Source of the DNA: Alloalcanivorax dieselolei B5
GTDB taxonomy: Bacteria > Pseudomonadota > Gammaproteobacteria > Pseudomonadales > Alcanivoracaceae
Assembly (NCBI RefSeq): GCF_000300005.1
Contig: NC_018691.1
Coordinates: 1,860,001-1,924,000, forward strand
Direction: 5' to 3'
Length of the DNA stretch: 64,000 nt
Below are positions 18,626 to 28,007 of this stretch, piece by piece (within the stretch, counting starts at the first letter, position 1; the number at the start of each line of letters is the position of its first letter). The position numbers and the translations under genes are program-made. The notes under the pieces are model-generated. The model was not told where the DNA came from. It ran no database searches and saw only the letters and a list, made by a program, of their open reading frames with translations.

Positions 18626-19600
18626 ATGAATTGCAGAGTGGCCGTGGTCATTCCCGCCCATAATGAATGTGTGCGTCTGGTTGAAGCGGTGAAATCCATC
18701 GTCGATTTCAATCAGGCTAAGGCAAAGTTTTATATCGTTGACGATGCTTCCAGTGATGGTACGAAAGAGGCGATTGAGTCTTACCTAAAGGAAAATAATA
18801 TTCCCCACCAAGTAAGCCGTAACGAAGCGGGGAAGGGTGCGGGATTCTGTCGTAATATTGCCTTTGCCAATGTCACCGAGGAGTATGTGCTGTTTCTTGA
18901 TGCGGATGATTTCCTCTATCCCGGCATGTTGGATAAAGCCGTTGAGCGGGCTAATGAGAGTGGGGCACAGGTCGTCCTGACTGAGTATGAGCGAGTGCAT
19001 GATGCCAATGACAAAAAATTGGGCATGAATCCGCTGGATGAAGGCATTCTGTCACGGCTGACCAGCGCATTTGGACAATCCGCCTTTGCCATGAAGGATG
19101 CGGCGTATGCACTGGAAATTGCCAATTACCCCTGGAATAAGTTGCAGCGTACGGACTACTGCAAGGAAATCGGCCTGCGATTTTCGTCGACGCCAGTGCA
19201 TAATGATGTCTTTGCCCATTGGCTGATTTTGATGAATGCCACGCGGGTTGCCGTGCTGAATGCGTCATTCTGCGGCCACCGGGTTTCTTTGTACTCCAAT
19301 CAGATTACCAATATCGCCGATGAGCGACGCATGGCCATGCTTGATGTCTTTGCTGAGCTGGATGATTATTTTGTGCGGCATCCAGAACTAAAAGAGCATT
19401 TTTATCATATTTACACTTCCTTCAAGATCAGACTGTTTCATTGGGGGATGTCGAAAATTGATAATGCTCACCAGGAAATGTTCAAGGACGGCTTCTGTAG
19501 AACGCTTGAGTCGATGACGAGCCGTGATTTCTTTGATTTGTCGAAAAAAGTGCCCAATATAGCATTGGATGTGCTTCGTTATCGTATGCGCCAGATGTAA
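18626..19600 (+). CDS. family 2 glycosyltransferase
   Basis: A 324-residue GT-A enzyme. The N-terminal 110 residues are a standard GT2 core: VAVVIPAHNE, the nucleotide-binding IVDDASSDGT, and the metal-binding DxD in LFLDADDFLYPG. The remainder, to residue 324, is helical and family-specific, so donor and acceptor cannot be assigned. It probably adds a sugar to the glycan exported by the upstream ABC pair. It is 18 bases downstream of the ATPase and 22 bases upstream of a second GT2 gene, so the set looks like one transcript. Confidence 0.88.
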   Translation: MNCRVAVVIPAHNECVRLVEAVKSIVDFNQAKAKFYIVDDASSDGTKEAIESYLKENNIPHQVSRNEAGKGAGFCRNIAFANVTEEYVLFLDADDFLYPGMLDKAVERANESGAQVVLTEYERVHDANDKKLGMNPLDEGILSRLTSAFGQSAFAMKDAAYALEIANYPWNKLQRTDYCKEIGLRFSSTPVHNDVFAHWLILMNATRVAVLNASFCGHRVSLYSNQITNIADERRMAMLDVFAELDDYFVRHPELKEHFYHIYTSFKIRLFHWGMSKIDNAHQEMFKDGFCRTLESMTSRDFFDLSKKVPNIALDVLRYRMRQM

Positions 19601-19622
19601 TTCTGGTCTTTCGAGGAAGACT

Positions 19623-20960
19623 ATGATTTCCGTAATTGTTACTACCTATAATATTGAAAAATATATTGAAGAATGTCTGAATAGTGTGCTGGCGCAGACC
19701 TATCTGGATTTGGAAATTATCGTTGTTGATGACGGATCCAATGACAGCACACCAGGCTTGATCGCGTCGATAGCGAAACGAGATGCGCGTATCAAACCAG
19801 TTCTGATGCCAGAGAATACGCCCGGCGGGGTAGCGGTCGCAGCGAATGTGGGCATGAGTCATGCTACTGGCGAATACATCGGTTTTGTGGATGGGGACGA
19901 CTGGTGCGAACCTTATATGTTCGAGAAGCTGGTTACAGTATTGGAAGCCACGGATTCACAAGTGGCTATTGGGGATTTCAAGAACTACGATGAGGTGTCG
20001 GGTTCTTATTATGACCCCGCTGATAAGCGTCTTTGGCTGAAAGGGCTTCCTCTTGGAGAAGCGCTAGAGGGAGTGGCCAATAAAAAAGCACTATTGGCGT
20101 TTAATCCTGTTCCGTGGCGGAAACTCTACCGGCGTGACTTTCTTGAAGCTAACCAGATTCGTTTTCCGGAAGGGGACTATTTTTATGAAGATAACCCGTT
20201 CCACTGGTTTTGCCTGACGAAAGGCGAGCGCTTTGTCCTGATTCCAGATTGTCTTTGTTATCACCGTATGAACCGGGTTGGCCAAACCATGTCCAGCGGT
20301 GACAAGCGTTTGCTGGCAATGTACGAGCATCATCGCACTATCTTTACCTGGCTAACCGAGAATGATCTCTACGAAACCTATAAAGAAGACATTATTCTTT
20401 GGGTGGTTAACCATAGCTGCTGGATTTATGACGCGATCAGGGACGAGTTCAAGCCTGATGTGATTCGTCGTCTTGGTGAAGAGCTTGGTGAGCATGATTC
20501 CGCGTTGGCGTCCGAGCTGCTGGGTAATCCGGACAGAATGGGCAGTAAAGGGCGTAACCTGGCAGCTGAGGCGATGGGCGATAATTTTCGGCCATCGGGA
20601 GGCTGGCCTGTCTCTCGCGGTGTAGGAACTAAATTTCCACTGGCAGCTGAGGCGCTGCGCTATTGTCAAGAATTCGGCATTGGCGCGACGGTGCGTAAGG
20701 TTGTTGAATACCTTTACCGTCGTATGCCCATGCCCGTTCGCAAGGTAATCGGAAAACTACGTAGTAACTCGGAAGATACTTCTATTGGAATGAGGAGCAG
20801 TACAAAGAAAGAGCTGCGGGATATCAGAGTTCAACTGGAAACCACCAAGCTGTTAACAATGCTTGGTGATGAGAAAGTCGCGCGTGTTGAAAAAAAGGTT
20901 GATCAACTGCAAAGCGATATTGATGAGATCAAGGTTTTATTGAGTCAAAAAAGAGATTGA
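19623..20960 (+). CDS. family 2 glycosyltransferase with C-terminal coiled coil
   Basis: A 445-residue protein. The GT2 core covers about residues 1-115 (ISVIVTTYNIEKYIEEC, IIVVDDGSNDSTPG, GFVDGDDWCEP with the DxD). The last 50 residues, rich in K/E/L heptads from about KKELRDIRVQLETTK to DEIKVLLSQKRD, should form a coiled coil that may hold it in a complex with other assembly enzymes. The ATG at 19623 follows GAGGAAG; an upstream in-frame start lies within the previous gene. The sugar specificity is unknown. Confidence 0.87.
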   Translation: MISVIVTTYNIEKYIEECLNSVLAQTYLDLEIIVVDDGSNDSTPGLIASIAKRDARIKPVLMPENTPGGVAVAANVGMSHATGEYIGFVDGDDWCEPYMFEKLVTVLEATDSQVAIGDFKNYDEVSGSYYDPADKRLWLKGLPLGEALEGVANKKALLAFNPVPWRKLYRRDFLEANQIRFPEGDYFYEDNPFHWFCLTKGERFVLIPDCLCYHRMNRVGQTMSSGDKRLLAMYEHHRTIFTWLTENDLYETYKEDIILWVVNHSCWIYDAIRDEFKPDVIRRLGEELGEHDSALASELLGNPDRMGSKGRNLAAEAMGDNFRPSGGWPVSRGVGTKFPLAAEALRYCQEFGIGATVRKVVEYLYRRMPMPVRKVIGKLRSNSEDTSIGMRSSTKKELRDIRVQLETTKLLTMLGDEKVARVEKKVDQLQSDIDEIKVLLSQKRD

Positions 20961-20967
20961 TGGCTGA

Positions 20968-22143
<1,176 letters not shown>

Positions 22144-22161
22144 TTTTTTGTTGAGTTAACT

Positions 22162-23115
22162 ATGCCTTCTCTGGTTGCTGTTGTTGTTACCTACAATCGT
22201 CTTGATAAACTGAAAAAGGTGATAACGCAGTTGTTGCTCGAACCCTGTGACGCGGTGGTGGTCGTGGATAACGGTTCCCGTGATGGCTCCAGAGAATGGT
22301 TGAAAGAGCAGGGCGATTACCACACCCTCCTGGACGTGGTGCATACCGAGAGAAACCTGGGAGGCGCTGGTGGCTTTGAGTTGGGTTTTCGCCGAGCTTT
22401 TGACGTTCATCAGGCGGACTGGCTCGTCTGTATGGACGATGATGCCCGGCCAGAGCCCGGCGCTTTGGCACAGTTCCTCTCAGAAAATCTTGACGGCATT
22501 GATGGTGCGGCGGCAGCGGTGTACTACCCGGATGGAGAAGTCTGTGAGATGAACCGCCCCACGCGGAACCCGTTCTGGCATTTTTCGCTGTTTGTAAAAA
22601 CACTGTTTTCCGGAAGCCAGGCATTTCATGTCTCAAATGAAGACTATAAAAGCTCTGGCAGTCGTGGGATTGATGTGACTTCGTTTGTCGGCTTTTTCGT
22701 GCGCAGGAGCGTGGTGGAAGAGTGTGGTTACCCGGATGGCCGCTTGTTCATTTATGGTGATGATGTTTTATACACCATGACATTGTCGGCGGCAGGTAAA
22801 TCTCTGGCTTTTCTCCCTTCTGTTCGTTTTACCCACGAATGTTCTGCGCCAGACAGGAATCACGAGCTATTCAAGCCGCTTTGGAAAGGCTATTACGCTT
22901 ACCGCAACCGGATGCTGACGTACCGGAAAGCCATGGGTTTGCTGTTTTGGTTTTTGCTGCCGTTGTTTCTGATCAAGTGGTCACTGGATTCGCGCCATTA
23001 CCCATCGCCACGACAGCACTTTCGCGTGATGGTCCGTGCGGTTAGAGATGGGTTGGCAGGGCGCTTTTCCGTGTCTCATGAAGCGGTGCTTGATCTGATG
23101 GATAAGTCCGGCTAG
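22162..23115 (+). CDS. family 2 glycosyltransferase, probable galactofuranosyltransferase
   Basis: A 317-residue GT2 enzyme: VAVVVTYNRLDKL at the start, VVVDNGSRDGS for the nucleotide and a DDD metal motif in VCMDDDARPEPGAL. The layout of NLGGAGGFELGF and a hydrophobic pair near residues 255-275 is like rhamnosyl/galactofuranosyltransferases of the WbbL/GlfT kind. Its position 18 bases after glf supports galactofuranose as the donor, but this is inference. Its TAG stop overlaps the stop of the convergent minus-strand gene within a CTAG palindrome at 23112-23115, marking the meeting point of the two arms of the island. Confidence 0.85.
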   Translation: MPSLVAVVVTYNRLDKLKKVITQLLLEPCDAVVVVDNGSRDGSREWLKEQGDYHTLLDVVHTERNLGGAGGFELGFRRAFDVHQADWLVCMDDDARPEPGALAQFLSENLDGIDGAAAAVYYPDGEVCEMNRPTRNPFWHFSLFVKTLFSGSQAFHVSNEDYKSSGSRGIDVTSFVGFFVRRSVVEECGYPDGRLFIYGDDVLYTMTLSAAGKSLAFLPSVRFTHECSAPDRNHELFKPLWKGYYAYRNRMLTYRKAMGLLFWFLLPLFLIKWSLDSRHYPSPRQHFRVMVRAVRDGLAGRFSVSHEAVLDLMDKSG

Positions 23116-24203
23116 ATAACATCGTTTCGGCTGGTTCTGTATTCGGCAAGAACACGATTGCGGCGCTCGCGCTCTCTTTGGGCGCATTCATTGAATTTCT
23201 CCAATTGTCTGGCGTTCGCATCTTTTGGCAAGACATCCAGTTGAGATAACGCGATGCCTATATGGTTTTGGATAGCTTCAACATCATCGGCGCGGACGCA
23301 ATAACTGGAAAGATACCAGGCCAGAAATCGCAACCGAAATGAATGATCAACCTCGCTGGAGCCGAGTACCGCGGCTGGAATGTCATCCGGGTGAGAAATG
23401 GAGCGCGTTGCTATCTGGAAATCGGACCCTCCAAAGGTTATTACGTGAGCACCATGCACCAGTGCTTCACATAGCACTCCGGAATTACAGCCCATTACAC
23501 AGAATGCTTTTTCGATTAAGGAGTGAATGGAATGATCCACTACATGCACATTGGAGAAGTCCCGTTCGAGATGGGTGAGAGCAACTTCAACTTGCTCGGA
23601 ACGACAAAGGGGGTGTCGTTTGATTACAATGTCTTTTCCAATAGAAGCCGCGAATTCCGCTGCCGCTTGTGCCACATCCAGTTGGTCAAGTTGACTCAAA
23701 TCAGCAACGGGATCTCCAACCGTTTGTAGTGGGATAAAGATATAGTCATCCGGCAAATATCCCTGTACTGATTGTGGCTGGGAGTATTTTGACAGGTTTT
23801 TCTCAATAAGTTGTTGTTTTATTTCATTTACTAAATTTTGAGCTTGCTCTAAAGGAAATCGTTCTATTTCTTCAAGAAAAGAAGTAGGGTTCAGAGCAAG
23901 CTCGGAAAAACCAGAGAAACCCAGACGGTCAATGGTGTAGTAAGGGGGAATGTAGGATTCTTTAACCCTTAATATATTGGCGCTTGAGGGGCCGCGGGAG
24001 TGATAGCTGATAACAAGCTGCCCGTGCTCATATATCCGCTCTGCATCATCTGCACCGAATGGCACAGGAACCGGACGGACGGAAACAGAGAGCTGTGAAA
24101 GTGCAATCAAGATGGAGGAAAAAAGATGCCGATGCCTTTCCCCATCCAACGGGTTCTGCAGGCGTGAGACCGGGACTTCAAGAATGACATCGGAATCTAA
24201 CAT
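23112..24203 (-). CDS. Capsule_synth-like glycosyltransferase-type protein
   Basis: A 363-residue protein whose second half resembles the Capsule_synth (KpsC/KpsS) GT-B fold: VIKRHPLCRSE followed by VVDHSIHSLIEKAFCVMGC and NSGVLCEALVHGAHVITFG, the usual pattern around the donor site. The first half shows no recognised motif. It may add Kdo or another sugar to the glycan or its lipid anchor. The downstream neighbour on this strand is the convergent GT2 gene; upstream, 23 bases away, is a large fusion protein that also carries a KpsC-like domain. The ATG at 24203 has a GAGG site about ten bases upstream. Moderately sure of family, unsure of substrate. Confidence 0.7.
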   Translation of the reverse strand: MLDSDVILEVPVSRLQNPLDGERHRHLFSSILIALSQLSVSVRPVPVPFGADDAERIYEHGQLVISYHSRGPSSANILRVKESYIPPYYTIDRLGFSGFSELALNPTSFLEEIERFPLEQAQNLVNEIKQQLIEKNLSKYSQPQSVQGYLPDDYIFIPLQTVGDPVADLSQLDQLDVAQAAAEFAASIGKDIVIKRHPLCRSEQVEVALTHLERDFSNVHVVDHSIHSLIEKAFCVMGCNSGVLCEALVHGAHVITFGGSDFQIATRSISHPDDIPAAVLGSSEVDHSFRLRFLAWYLSSYCVRADDVEAIQNHIGIALSQLDVLPKDANARQLEKFNECAQRERERRNRVLAEYRTSRNDVI

Positions 24204-24226
24204 TGCTAAACCTCAACGGAGAGCGA

Positions 24227-27200
24227 TTACCGAAGTTCCCCACACGGGAACATTAAACGGCCAATAAAGCGTCGTACAGGGTTGTGCATGGTTCGGGCAA
24301 ATCGAATCGGGTCATCTTCAATGGCTTTGGATAAATGCGCTCGGCCAGAAAGCCGGGCCACTTTGCTCATCAATCGCACCCAAATACGGAAAACCTGAAA
24401 TGGCCCCATAGGGTCCGTGTCGGGATACAGTAATTTTGTCATTACCGGGCGGCGTTGAGACCAGTTTTTTCGTGCAAATTGAGCTGGCTCCTTCAAGAAC
24501 TCACGCTGTAGCTCTGGTGTTGCGCGTTTCGCAAAAAGCAGTGCGAGGAGGGGGGTCAAGAGCCAGTAGCGCCAGCCGAAAAGCCCATAATTGACAATCT
24601 TGAGCGATGCTAGGCTTGTTTGTGAAGACATAACGAGTCTTTCCGATTGCGATGGGGCTGTATCGAGCGGCTTGGCTCTTTCATAAGCATCTGCAATCAA
24701 CACTATTTCTTCAGGATAAATACCGGTAGTTTCAGGGCGCGGTGCTGCGGAACCGAATAGTGGGCCTTCATTGCCTTTAAAGTATGTTGTGGCCACTTCC
24801 TGGTTAATGTATCTGACGTCGTCCATGATTTCGGCAGCCAATTGATCGGATAGAACCCAGGGTTTGGGCATTGCCAATCCACGTTTAGTTCTCCACCGCT
24901 GTAGGCCTTGGGTGACTTCTTCAATGAAGTCGAAGTAGGCATTACGATCTCGGAAGGGGCGACTATTAAAAAGCCGTATCAGTTCCACATGAGCTGTCGA
25001 CAACCGAGCGGAATTGCGATCATCCTCCGGAGGCTCTGGTAGATCCAGAAGGGCAGGAAGGTTGATGGTTTTTGCAAAGTCTGCCAGAAGGTCATTATCG
25101 TGAAGGCGCTCTTTTTCGAATACTCGTACCTTCACGTTTTCCTGACCAATTGCATCTGCCCATGCGGAAAGAGGGATGCGATAATCAAGCAGACGCCTCG
25201 TTTCAGGGCGCTTCAGCCATTCGGAAAACGGGATGTCCACACGTCCCACTGCGCCACCTGCGACGAACTCGCAATACTGCGCATTGGCCCATTCATCCTG
25301 GCGTCTTAGATAAGCGACCATCTCTACCGGGTAGCCTGCAAAGTATTCTGCAATGCGGTGTGCTTTCTCATTCAGGAAGAAGGCTTCGCTAGAGAGTACA
25401 ACTGTATGGATCTTGCCTGACATCAATGTCAAACCGGCTTCGATATGCCTTAGCACGTCGGGTTGATTATTGACGGCGGCTTGGATGACGTCACTATGCC
25501 CAGCTTGCTTATGGGGGCGGGTCGGTTGCCAGAATAGGCCAACTTCAGGAAACCACACACCTGCACGAAGTAATGCGGGGCGGTTCTTTTCTAGATAATG
25601 CTGAAGATAGGTGCTACCTGTTTTGGTCGCACCTATGTGGATCACAATGCGTGCCTTCTTAGTGATTGAGCTTGCCTTATGAGTGAGTGTTGTCACCTGT
25701 TCATTGCGGGCATAAGTACTCAGTGCATTCTGGAGGTTGGCAATTCGAGCGTTTTCTGGTTCTGCAAGCTGAAAATCGTAGAGTTGATCTTGTTGTACGG
25801 GTTGGCGATTCGCGGCTATAGCAAGTAAATCAAAATGGCGAGCCAATAGGGCTGATGTGGCGAGTTGATATACCCCGAGCGATAAGAATTTCTTACTAAT
25901 ATTAATCGGTGTGCGAGAAATGTCGGTGGCTAGGAAGTCCAGGCTCTCTAATGCTTTAGCTAGTCGCTCCAGGTAGACTTCGGGGTTTTCGCATTCACGT
26001 ATAAGCGTAGAGTAAAAGAAACCAAAAAACGAGAAGTGGATGAACTGTGATATCTGAAATTTAAGATGCTCACGATATTCACTAGCAGGATCAGCTGCGC
26101 CATGCTCTTTTAGCAAAGTGGCGATTTGTTCGATATTTCGTGTGAAGTTTTCGACGTCCTTCATGTTTTTGGAACGCCGGGCTGTAGAGTTCTGTCGAAT
26201 GCGATACATCGTGCCCAAGTTGGTCGTTAGGGTAAGATGTCTTGCGCTCAGCAAAGCCTTAAGCAAAAATGCCCTCTCTTCCCACTGTGTTGTGACAAAG
26301 TGGATATTATTATCTTTAAGGAAAGTGCGGCGATAAAGCCACATCCAGAAGTGCCGATTTTGAAGAATTTCAGGGCTATTCTTGAAATTTGTCTTGCTGA
26401 TGTTAGTAGTAAAAAAAGCCTCGCTCTTATCCTCAATGACTCTAATTAATTCATCGTTCTTATCAAATACCGCTTCTCCCGCTTTTTTTGCACGAGTCAT
26501 ATCCGCATTATTTTTATCGGCAGCAGTAATTATCTTTTCAAGAAAGACTGGATCAACAAGCCAGTCATCTGCATCAATAAACCAGATGTATTCGCCTTGC
26601 GAAGCCTCTATCCCACGATTTCGGGCGAACCCCTGCCCAACATTTTCACTCAATACGATAGGGCGAATTCGAGGGTCTTGGGCCGCGAGTCTATCAATGA
26701 TTGCCTGACTGCCATCAGGGCTGCAGTCATTGACAGGGATGATTTCAATTTCGCGGAGTGATTGGTTCTGAATAGAGGTAAGGCATTCCTCAATGTAATC
26801 TTCCACACCATACACGGGTATGATGATTGAGACTCTGGGTGGAGAAGCCGCCTCTACTTCCGTCGGGGGAAGAGTATAAGGGCGATGAGCCTCGATATAG
26901 TCAAGGGCGTCCTCAATTTGGCTTGGGGCTTCACACTCTGGTACATGGTAAATCGTGTACCAGATATAAAAATAATGGAAAAGTTCTTCCAGAGAGCGCT
27001 GCCGATGACGGTGCGGAATTTTCTGGCGGTCGTCCGTCAATCCCCAGCCCGCATAGAAAGGAGCACCAAAGCAGACCACTTCCTTGCCAGCAAACAAAGC
27101 TTCGAGCCCCATTTGGCTAGTTCCAACATAAACTTTGTCTACCAAATCAAAAATGCAGTAGGGATTGACCGGCTCACGTAGCAAGCGGACCCGCCCGGAA

Positions 27201-28003
27201 GATGACAAATGCGAGTAGTATCCCGATCGCTTGCTCTTTTCCCAACTGCTATCGGGGTGAGTCTTGACCAGTATTTCCGCATCAGGGTTTTCCTGGATCG
27301 CGGCAACGAGCATCTTTTCGAATGCCGCTTCATCGGCTTTGCCGTAGATTGTCGAGGCATCGGCGAAGGCCTGGTCACATACCAATACCCGGCGTGTATA
27401 GCCTTCTGTCATTGCCGGTGCGTGCATGGGTTGAGCATTATATTTACTGATACGACGCTCAACGATACGTTGAATCAGGCCACGGGCGCGTGTCAGTTCT
27501 TCTGTACTTGGTTGCTCTTCGCTGTTAAGTTTCTGGATAATTCTGTTAGGGTAATCCGCCATAAAATAATGCGCGATGTCATCATAGACATACCCTAAGC
27601 AAGCATATTCCGGCTTGCCCTCTCTGAAGCTATGTGACCAACTATGGGTAGTAGCCAAAAAGCCTGCTTCAAATAGTATTATTTCAGCAGTCTCAGGGAT
27701 ATTATTAAAAATCTTGACAGCACCTTTGTGTGAATATTGGTCGTCTCGATATATTGTCCCTGACACAAAATGTAACGCGCAGTCTCCTACATCAGGTTCA
27801 TCGACTGCAGTTATTCTTGGGAATATCATAGGAAGATTAGACCCAAAATTTGACTCTATATTTTTTCTGACATAGCTAAAAGCCACAGGCTTTTGGGAAG
27901 CCGATAAAACGTAGTCCCGAATATCACGATCAGAATCGAACTCTTTTTGCTTTATGTCCAGGAGTTCAGCAAAACGCTGGAATGCAGTCTGGTTGTTTGT
28001 CAT
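24227..28003 (-). CDS. three-domain KpsC-like / GT2 / sulfotransferase fusion
   Basis: A 1258-residue protein with three catalytic-looking domains. Residues about 1-385 match the KpsC beta-Kdo transferase fold: LVKTHP at 245-250, then GTSQMGLEALFAGKEVVCFG and PFYAGWGLTDD around 294-325. Residues about 390-640 are a GT2 domain (VSIIIPVYGVEDYIEEC, NDCSPDGS, and the DxD in WFIDADDW near 477). Residues about 785-1090 form a sulfotransferase: a PAPS-type P-loop HIGATKTGSTYLQ at 789-801, a 3'-phosphate-like segment VVLSSEAFF and a later YLRRQDEW. The last 130 residues are basic and unassigned, with a hydrophobic patch near 1145-1157. It implies a sulfated glycan and co-localised sugar and sulfate transfer. 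It is 4 bases from the preceding minus-strand gene. Confidence 0.85.
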   Translation of the reverse strand: MTNNQTAFQRFAELLDIKQKEFDSDRDIRDYVLSASQKPVAFSYVRKNIESNFGSNLPMIFPRITAVDEPDVGDCALHFVSGTIYRDDQYSHKGAVKIFNNIPETAEIILFEAGFLATTHSWSHSFREGKPEYACLGYVYDDIAHYFMADYPNRIIQKLNSEEQPSTEELTRARGLIQRIVERRISKYNAQPMHAPAMTEGYTRRVLVCDQAFADASTIYGKADEAAFEKMLVAAIQENPDAEILVKTHPDSSWEKSKRSGYYSHLSSSGRVRLLREPVNPYCIFDLVDKVYVGTSQMGLEALFAGKEVVCFGAPFYAGWGLTDDRQKIPHRHRQRSLEELFHYFYIWYTIYHVPECEAPSQIEDALDYIEAHRPYTLPPTEVEAASPPRVSIIIPVYGVEDYIEECLTSIQNQSLREIEIIPVNDCSPDGSQAIIDRLAAQDPRIRPIVLSENVGQGFARNRGIEASQGEYIWFIDADDWLVDPVFLEKIITAADKNNADMTRAKKAGEAVFDKNDELIRVIEDKSEAFFTTNISKTNFKNSPEILQNRHFWMWLYRRTFLKDNNIHFVTTQWEERAFLLKALLSARHLTLTTNLGTMYRIRQNSTARRSKNMKDVENFTRNIEQIATLLKEHGAADPASEYREHLKFQISQFIHFSFFGFFYSTLIRECENPEVYLERLAKALESLDFLATDISRTPINISKKFLSLGVYQLATSALLARHFDLLAIAANRQPVQQDQLYDFQLAEPENARIANLQNALSTYARNEQVTTLTHKASSITKKARIVIHIGATKTGSTYLQHYLEKNRPALLRAGVWFPEVGLFWQPTRPHKQAGHSDVIQAAVNNQPDVLRHIEAGLTLMSGKIHTVVLSSEAFFLNEKAHRIAEYFAGYPVEMVAYLRRQDEWANAQYCEFVAGGAVGRVDIPFSEWLKRPETRRLLDYRIPLSAWADAIGQENVKVRVFEKERLHDNDLLADFAKTINLPALLDLPEPPEDDRNSARLSTAHVELIRLFNSRPFRDRNAYFDFIEEVTQGLQRWRTKRGLAMPKPWVLSDQLAAEIMDDVRYINQEVATTYFKGNEGPLFGSAAPRPETTGIYPEEIVLIADAYERAKPLDTAPSQSERLVMSSQTSLASLKIVNYGLFGWRYWLLTPLLALLFAKRATPELQREFLKEPAQFARKNWSQRRPVMTKLLYPDTDPMGPFQVFRIWVRLMSKVARLSGRAHLSKAIEDDPIRFARTMHNPVRRFIGRLMFPCGELR

Positions 28004-28007
28004 AACA

